A stretch of DNA of 10,000 bases from contig NW_025955428.1 of the NCBI RefSeq assembly GCF_022376445.1, forward strand, positions 10,001 through 20,000, given 5' to 3'. Below, in pieces: positions 6,175 to 10,000 of this stretch (positions are counted from its first letter, which is position 1; the number at the start of each line of letters is the position of its first letter). A program made the translations under genes and the position numbers. A model generated the notes under the pieces. That model made no database searches and was not told where the DNA came from. It saw only the letters and a list, made by a program, of their open reading frames with translations. Source of the DNA: Fomitopsis serialis. Taxonomy: Eukaryota; Basidiomycota; Agaricomycetes; Polyporales; Fomitopsidaceae.

Positions 6175-6575
6175 ATCATTTGGTTCAATTTTTGATCAAG
6201 TTCAAGACGCAGAGAGACGCCACCAATTTTGCAAGTCTCGATAAACTGCGTACAGGAAATACGCGGGACAATCGAATCTTTGCCGTTCACCACGCCCCTG
6301 TATGCATTATCTGCAGGGGAGAAGACCACGTCGACGTAGGGTGTTGGTGGAATGTGTACGAGCATACTCACGCGCATCTGGATGTACCGCTTTCTTTTTG
6401 GGACTATGCTCAGAAGTCGAAATCGAAGTCTACGAGAGCAGGGCCTTCCGACGGAACCAAGAAAGAGAAGTCCCTGAAAGGAAAGGCGAGGAAACCAGAC
6501 GAGGCAAAGAGTAAGCGCGTCGAGAAGAAGGGTGCGAGCGGCAAGGGTTTCGGGGAACATCAGCCAATGGTGTAA
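6162..6575 (+). CDS. ORF1 C-terminal part in the -1 frame, with CCHC zinc knuckle
   Basis: Open frame of 137 codons between TAA at 6159 and TAA at 6573. Its first part (LVQFLIKFKTQRDATNFAS) looks like the last strand and helix of an RRM-like domain. Next comes HHAPVCIICRGEDHVDVGC, a C-x2-C-x4-H-x4-C zinc knuckle (codons at 6303, 6312, 6327 and 6342), then a Lys-rich tail. This order, RRM-like then knuckle, normally closes LINE ORF1 proteins of this type. The frame overlaps ORF1 by 13 nt. It has no AUG until three codons from its end, so it cannot begin by ordinary initiation. A TTG at 6180 is no convincing eukaryotic start. Either ribosomes shift -1 within 6162-6174, or this copy carries a one-base deletion (or equivalent). 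I see no classical slippery heptamer in the overlap, which favours mutation or sequencing error. Confidence 0.75.
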   Translation, partial: HVSIDHLVQFLIKFKTQRDATNFASLDKLRTGNTRDNRIFAVHHAPVCIICRGEDHVDVGCWWNVYEHTHAHLDVPLSFWDYAQKSKSKSTRAGPSDGTKKEKSLKGKARKPDEAKSKRVEKKGASGKGFGEHQPMV

Positions 6576-7143
6576 CGTATAATTAGAGTAGGGACCAACA
6601 TCCCATAGTGTATACTGTAAATAGTAGTATAGACGGACTCTGATTGAAACAACTCGCTTCTCTGAATAACATCAGTGTGATATAAGCGAGACTACATAAG
6701 GTAGTAAGTATTTTATTCTATTCTAACAACAGAAAGACGTCAAAAACGTCTTTCTTTCTTGAGAACTTAGGAAACTAAGTGAACATACTAACATCTCCAA
6801 GGAGAACGAAACGCTCAACGCGTTTTTAAGCCACAACTACATTGGGTAGCAACATTAACAATAGGAAGACGTTAACTCGACTTACTACTAAAGCTTAGGA
6901 ACCTAAGTGAACAATACTAACACTCTTAAGCAGAGAATGAAACGCCTTTTTAACAAAGTAAGTCTAACAGACTTACAGTAAGGAACAAAGAATAAGGCTT
7001 TTCTAGAAATAGAAAGGCCTAAACAAAGAAGATGCTCAACGCTTTTTCATGACTAAGAGCCTACTAAAACTAGGCGAACAACACTTAACAAAGTGAACAA
7101 AGGAGCCTGGGAGCGCTACGAAGCTTCCACCTACAAATTAACA
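6576..7143 (+). other. ORF1-ORF2 linker with an array of short hairpins
   Basis: No coding frame of note, but at least eight compact inverted repeats in about 460 nt: CTCGCTT/AAGCGAG 6653-6690 (with ATCA/TGAT nested); a perfect 10-bp stem 6731-6755 (loop CAAAA); ACTTAG/CTAAGT 6765-6780 with a GAAA tetraloop; AAACGC/GCGTTT 6809-6825; GTAAGTCT/AGACTTAC 6958-6976; a 10-bp stem with one wobble 6995-7020; GCCTA/TAGGC 7059-7075; and CACTT/AAGTG 7082-7095. Stem sequences differ, while A-rich spacers (GAACAAAG-like) recur. About 65 nt from 6765 (CTTAGGAAACTAAGTGAACA) is repeated from 6893. It may help ORF2 translation by reinitiation or internal entry (inference). Confidence 0.65.
6765..6955 (+). repeat. 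Direct duplication inside the linker
   Basis: Unit one (6765-6830) and unit two (6893-6955) share CTTAGGAA, CTAAGTGAACA, ATACTAACA, a GAGAA(C/T)GAAACGC segment and a run of T, about 128 nt apart. The CTTAG/CTAAG hairpin is kept in both copies, with the loop changed from GAAA to a tight GGAACC turn. The preceding GAAGACGT words at about 6733 and 6864 suggest the duplicated unit begins earlier. Confidence 0.65.
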
Positions 7144-10000
7144 ATGAATACAACGATAACGAATAACGATACCATCATAGGCTGTTCTGACGCTAGAGCG
7201 CGGGACGGTAACATTGGGGCGATGATGGAGCCTGCTATTACGTGCTCAAGTCGTAGTAGTATAAACATAAGCGAAAGCTTGGGAGAGCGTTCTTCTACCG
7301 TTCGAGAACGTTCGGCAAATTCATTAGGACGAAGGCACAATGACGTTGGGCCTTCGATTTTATCCGAGGCAAGCGAGGATGTATCTGCTGAAGGTCCGAC
7401 AGAGCGCGGCTCATACAACGTTTCACGTACGCCCATCAGCGTACGCAATTCCTTGGTTACGGGAGTGCGAAACGCTGTCCCAATATGCAGTAATCGGTTA
7501 TCCAATGATAATCGCACCACGACAATACTTGATGGCTCAGAGGCTCTTCGGGTAAGACGAAGCAAGCTAGAAAAAAGCCTGGGCCGCAAGTCTGGTTTAA
7601 AACTTGGCACGCTGAACCTGAAAGGGAAAGCGTACGCCAACGGCAAATCAAAGTACAAAGACATAGTCACAACTATGCGCAAAACACGTGTCGCTGTCTT
7701 AGCAGCGACCGAAACGAAATTACTACCAGATGAGGAAACGAACCTCATGCTACGGAATCCAAAGATTCAAATAATATCTAATGCATCGGGAGAAAACCAA
7801 CCCAAGGCAGGAATAGCTTTCTTTTTAAACAAAGATCTAACAGCAAATATGAAGTGGAAACACGTCGTCATTATTCCTGGACGTGCATCGCACCTACAAC
7901 TACAATGGACGGAAGAATCCAGCGTAGATATAATATTGGTATACTCACCAAATGATCTAACCGTAAAATTAGACTTCTACAGAAGGCTAGTAACATATGT
8001 CAACTCCACACAACTAGTGGACCCTATACTAATGGGAGACTTCAACTTCGTTGAAGGAAGCTTAGACAGAACACCGCAACACAGCGATGATAACAGATTG
8101 AATACTTTGATAAACATCATAAAGAAAAAATATGATTTAACAGACGGATGGCGTACATGCAACCCAACCGACCTAGGATTTACGTACACGCATTCAAACA
8201 ACAGCATGTCCCGCATAGACCGTATCTATGTAACAGAGGACACGTTTGAATACACTTACAATTGGGAAATAACGAACAACATTGCAATCTCAGACCATCA
8301 AATGGCTAGCATGACCATTTTGAGAAAGCAGCTACCATACATAGGAAAAGGAACATGGCGCATGCACGCTGATCAAATCTCGTACCCTACATTTTTCTAC
8401 CGAGCTAGAAAGATTCTTAAGGACGAGGAAACTAACATAATTAAATATATGAGCAACGAAAGAGACGTCTACCACAGTCACGCAAGTGATGATAATGATG
8501 ACGCAATCAAACATTTCAGAGAGACGACCAATCCTCAGAAAATACACGTAGAAGCCAAGGCAGCAATAAAAAAGGCCTACGAAGAAATAGTAACAGCAAG
8601 GCAAAAGCAAACGCATGCACAACAGAGAAATTTGGAGAAGGGGATTAAGTATGACCTGAAGAAACTTAATAAAGCAACCCTTGAAAGAGCCAAAGTCGTC
8701 AATGAAATAATAAACACCTCCCAAATAAGAGGAAAAGAGATGGATAACGAGGAAATCAAAGCCATCAGAACGTCAATAGCGGACTCACAGTCAAAGCTTA
8801 AAGCACTGGAGAGCGTCCAAATTAACAAAGCCCAGGACTCTGCCAAAATCAGATTCCACCAAAAGGGAGAAAAAATGACAAAATACTGGTTCAATCTCAA
8901 CAAGCAGAAAATAGGGACACCACCTATAATAGCTTTGATGAACAAGAACGAAACACTAGTTAAGGAAACTAGTCAAATGGCACAAATTGCTAAAGAACAT
9001 CACGCCGCTTTGCAGGCAGAACAGAACATGAATAATGAAAGGAGGGAAGCAATAGAGCTTCTTAAAAATCTGCCCAAGCCAGAGATACCTCCTGACACAT
9101 ATGAAGATCTAGACAGCCGTCTAACAGATATGGACGTAGAATACGCCCTCAAAAAGACTCAGAATGGAAGGAGCCCCGGAAACGATGGCTTCATCTATGA
9201 GTTCTGGAAACAATATCCTCGTCCAGATGACGATGATGATGAAAAAGAGCGTAAAGCTAAGCCCGACGTACCACAAATACTTCAATGGGTATACAACGAT
9301 ATCGAAACACACGGTATTGCAGAACAATCTTTCAATGAAGGAGTAATGTTCCTTCTTTTCAAAAAGAAAGATAAAACAAAAATAGAGAATTATCGTCCAA
9401 TTACTCTATTGAACACTGACTACAAAGTGATGACCAAGGCCCTAGCCATCAAACTAGGATATCTAGCCTCACATATAATACATCCAGCACAAGCTGGATT
9501 CGTACCGGGACGAAACATTTTAAATAACATTAGGCTCACACAAACTATAATTGACTACTGTGATATAATGGAAGTCAAAGGTTGCATAGTGGCACTCGAT
9601 CAGGAGAAGGCGTACGATCGAATAGCCCATGACTACCTATGGGAAATTCTAGAAAGCTTCGGACTTCCACCGTCTTTCATTAACACTGTTAAGAATCTAT
9701 ATGGGAACGCCTCTACTAAAGTAGGGGTGAATGGAACCCTGTCGGATTCTTTCGAAGTAAAAAGAGGAGTAAGACAAGGCGATCCCATGTCGTGCATCCT
9801 CTATGACATAGCCATTGAACCGCTAGCCATCATGCTGAGGGAATCAGAACTTGAAGGCATTTCTGTAGAAGGAACTACAGAAAGAATAATAGCATCGCTT
9901 TTTGCAGATGATACAATGGTGTACCTAAGAGACACTGACAATATACATGTGCTAACACATATACTTAATACATTCTGCGTAGCCTCCACGGCACAGTTTA
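7144..10000 (+). CDS. LINE ORF2: APE endonuclease and reverse transcriptase (partial, runs off right edge)
   Basis: Single open frame from ATG 7144 to the window end (952 codons), bounded upstream by TAA at 7054. It should nick target DNA and copy the element RNA there (target-primed reverse transcription). Residues 1-150 are Ser/Arg/Thr-rich and unrecognised. The APE domain (about 153-390) has N158 in TLNLKGK, E190 in ATETKL, Y267, MGDFNF (D299, N301), SRIDRIY (D359) and SDH (383-385), so the key residues are present. A charged, coiled-coil-like stretch follows (about 430-665), containing AKIRFHQKGEKMTKYW (567-582), the block seen ahead of RT in many LINEs. RT: GRSPGNDGF (675-683), NYRPITLLN (749-757), GFVPGRN (785-791), LDQEKAYDR (D819), RGVRQGDPMS (874-883) and FADD (920-923). 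The remaining RT/C-terminal part lies outside. An unusual DDDDDEKERK run (695-704) sits in the RT finger region. Clade: L1/Tx1-like or a related basidiomycete clade. Confidence 0.95.
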   Translation, partial: MNTTITNNDTIIGCSDARARDGNIGAMMEPAITCSSRSSINISESLGERSSTVRERSANSLGRRHNDVGPSILSEASEDVSAEGPTERGSYNVSRTPISVRNSLVTGVRNAVPICSNRLSNDNRTTTILDGSEALRVRRSKLEKSLGRKSGLKLGTLNLKGKAYANGKSKYKDIVTTMRKTRVAVLAATETKLLPDEETNLMLRNPKIQIISNASGENQPKAGIAFFLNKDLTANMKWKHVVIIPGRASHLQLQWTEESSVDIILVYSPNDLTVKLDFYRRLVTYVNSTQLVDPILMGDFNFVEGSLDRTPQHSDDNRLNTLINIIKKKYDLTDGWRTCNPTDLGFTYTHSNNSMSRIDRIYVTEDTFEYTYNWEITNNIAISDHQMASMTILRKQLPYIGKGTWRMHADQISYPTFFYRARKILKDEETNIIKYMSNERDVYHSHASDDNDDAIKHFRETTNPQKIHVEAKAAIKKAYEEIVTARQKQTHAQQRNLEKGIKYDLKKLNKATLERAKVVNEIINTSQIRGKEMDNEEIKAIRTSIADSQSKLKALESVQINKAQDSAKIRFHQKGEKMTKYWFNLNKQKIGTPPIIALMNKNETLVKETSQMAQIAKEHHAALQAEQNMNNERREAIELLKNLPKPEIPPDTYEDLDSRLTDMDVEYALKKTQNGRSPGNDGFIYEFWKQYPRPDDDDDEKERKAKPDVPQILQWVYNDIETHGIAEQSFNEGVMFLLFKKKDKTKIENYRPITLLNTDYKVMTKALAIKLGYLASHIIHPAQAGFVPGRNILNNIRLTQTIIDYCDIMEVKGCIVALDQEKAYDRIAHDYLWEILESFGLPPSFINTVKNLYGNASTKVGVNGTLSDSFEVKRGVRQGDPMSCILYDIAIEPLAIMLRESELEGISVEGTTERIIASLFADDTMVYLRDTDNIHVLTHILNTFCVASTAQF

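Larger units (their letters stand above)
4006..10000 (+). mobile_element. Non-LTR retrotransposon inserted in 18S rDNA (5' complete, 3' end outside)
   Basis: The element lies in the same sense as 18S rRNA. It has no LTR or terminal inverted repeat. Its order is 5' ribozyme, long 5' UTR, ORF1 (nucleic-acid-binding), linker, and ORF2 with apurinic/apyrimidinic-type endonuclease (APE) followed by reverse transcriptase (RT). That is the layout of L1/Tx1-like and Tad-like LINEs. The RT words LDQEKAYDR, RGVRQGDPMS and FADDT look most like fungal L1/Tx1-type or the related basidiomycete clades, but I cannot place it without a tree. Its intact ORF2 and apparently full 5' end suggest a recent, possibly active copy. 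Site-specific LINEs in 18S are known in animals (R7, R8). Whether this one is site-specific cannot be told from one insertion. The right junction, 3' UTR and any target-site duplication lie outside the window. Confidence 0.93.

Noticed and set aside
7131..7748. 205-aa minus-strand frame
   Set aside because: It is antisense to the N-terminal and endonuclease part of ORF2, which has clear catalytic motifs; no domain is seen on the minus strand.
4007..10000. Group I intron with homing endonuclease in 18S rRNA
   Set aside because: Group I introns are common in fungal 18S, but the insert encodes APE and reverse transcriptase, is about 6 kb or more, and I see no LAGLIDADG, His-Cys or P7/G-binding pattern at its start.

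Overview
This window looks like nuclear ribosomal DNA of a mushroom-forming fungus (Basidiomycota, most likely Agaricomycetes) carrying a retrotransposon. The host call rests on the 18S rRNA sequence, whose variable regions (for example around 3640-3780) read like Agaricomycete 18S. This is from memory, without a database search.

Positions 1-2996 are intergenic spacer and probably the 5' external transcribed spacer. I see no protein gene and no 5S rRNA gene there. The spacer has its own structure: a ~197 bp block present twice (1-197 and 1540-1736) with a very conserved 127 bp core, a 22-position stem at 326-383, nested hairpins at 437-495, a perfect 10-bp hairpin at 1464-1487, dispersed ~50 bp repeats at 729-1045, and an imperfect direct repeat at 1850-2094.

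The 18S rRNA gene starts at about 2997 and matches conserved fungal 18S through the GATACC at 4001-4006, after which the match stops. Only about 1,010 nt, a little over half the gene, lies upstream of the break. The rest is absent from the window because a non-LTR retrotransposon (LINE) is inserted at 4006/4007 in the same orientation and runs off the right edge.

The LINE is well preserved. Exactly at its 5' junction (4006-4078) the RNA can fold into an HDV-like self-cleaving ribozyme, as R2 elements do in 28S rDNA. A ~740 nt 5' UTR with internal repeats, a CAA tract and a start-stop uORF follows. Next comes ORF1 (4822-6174, 450 aa: basic coil, acidic domain, RRM-like region). The CCHC zinc knuckle that should complete it lies in another frame (6162-6575) with no usable ATG, so ORF1 is either recoded or frameshifted. 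A 570-nt linker (6576-7143) is packed with short, near-perfect hairpins and contains an internal duplication. ORF2 (7144 to beyond 10000) is open throughout and encodes an APE-type endonuclease and a reverse transcriptase with intact catalytic motifs.

Proposed working (inference): RNA polymerase I reads through 18S into the element, the ribozyme frees the 5' end, ORF1 and ORF2 are translated without a normal cap from structured leaders, and ORF2 protein cuts 18S rDNA and copies the RNA there. The most interesting parts are the 18S-junction ribozyme, the split ORF1 and the hairpin-array linker.
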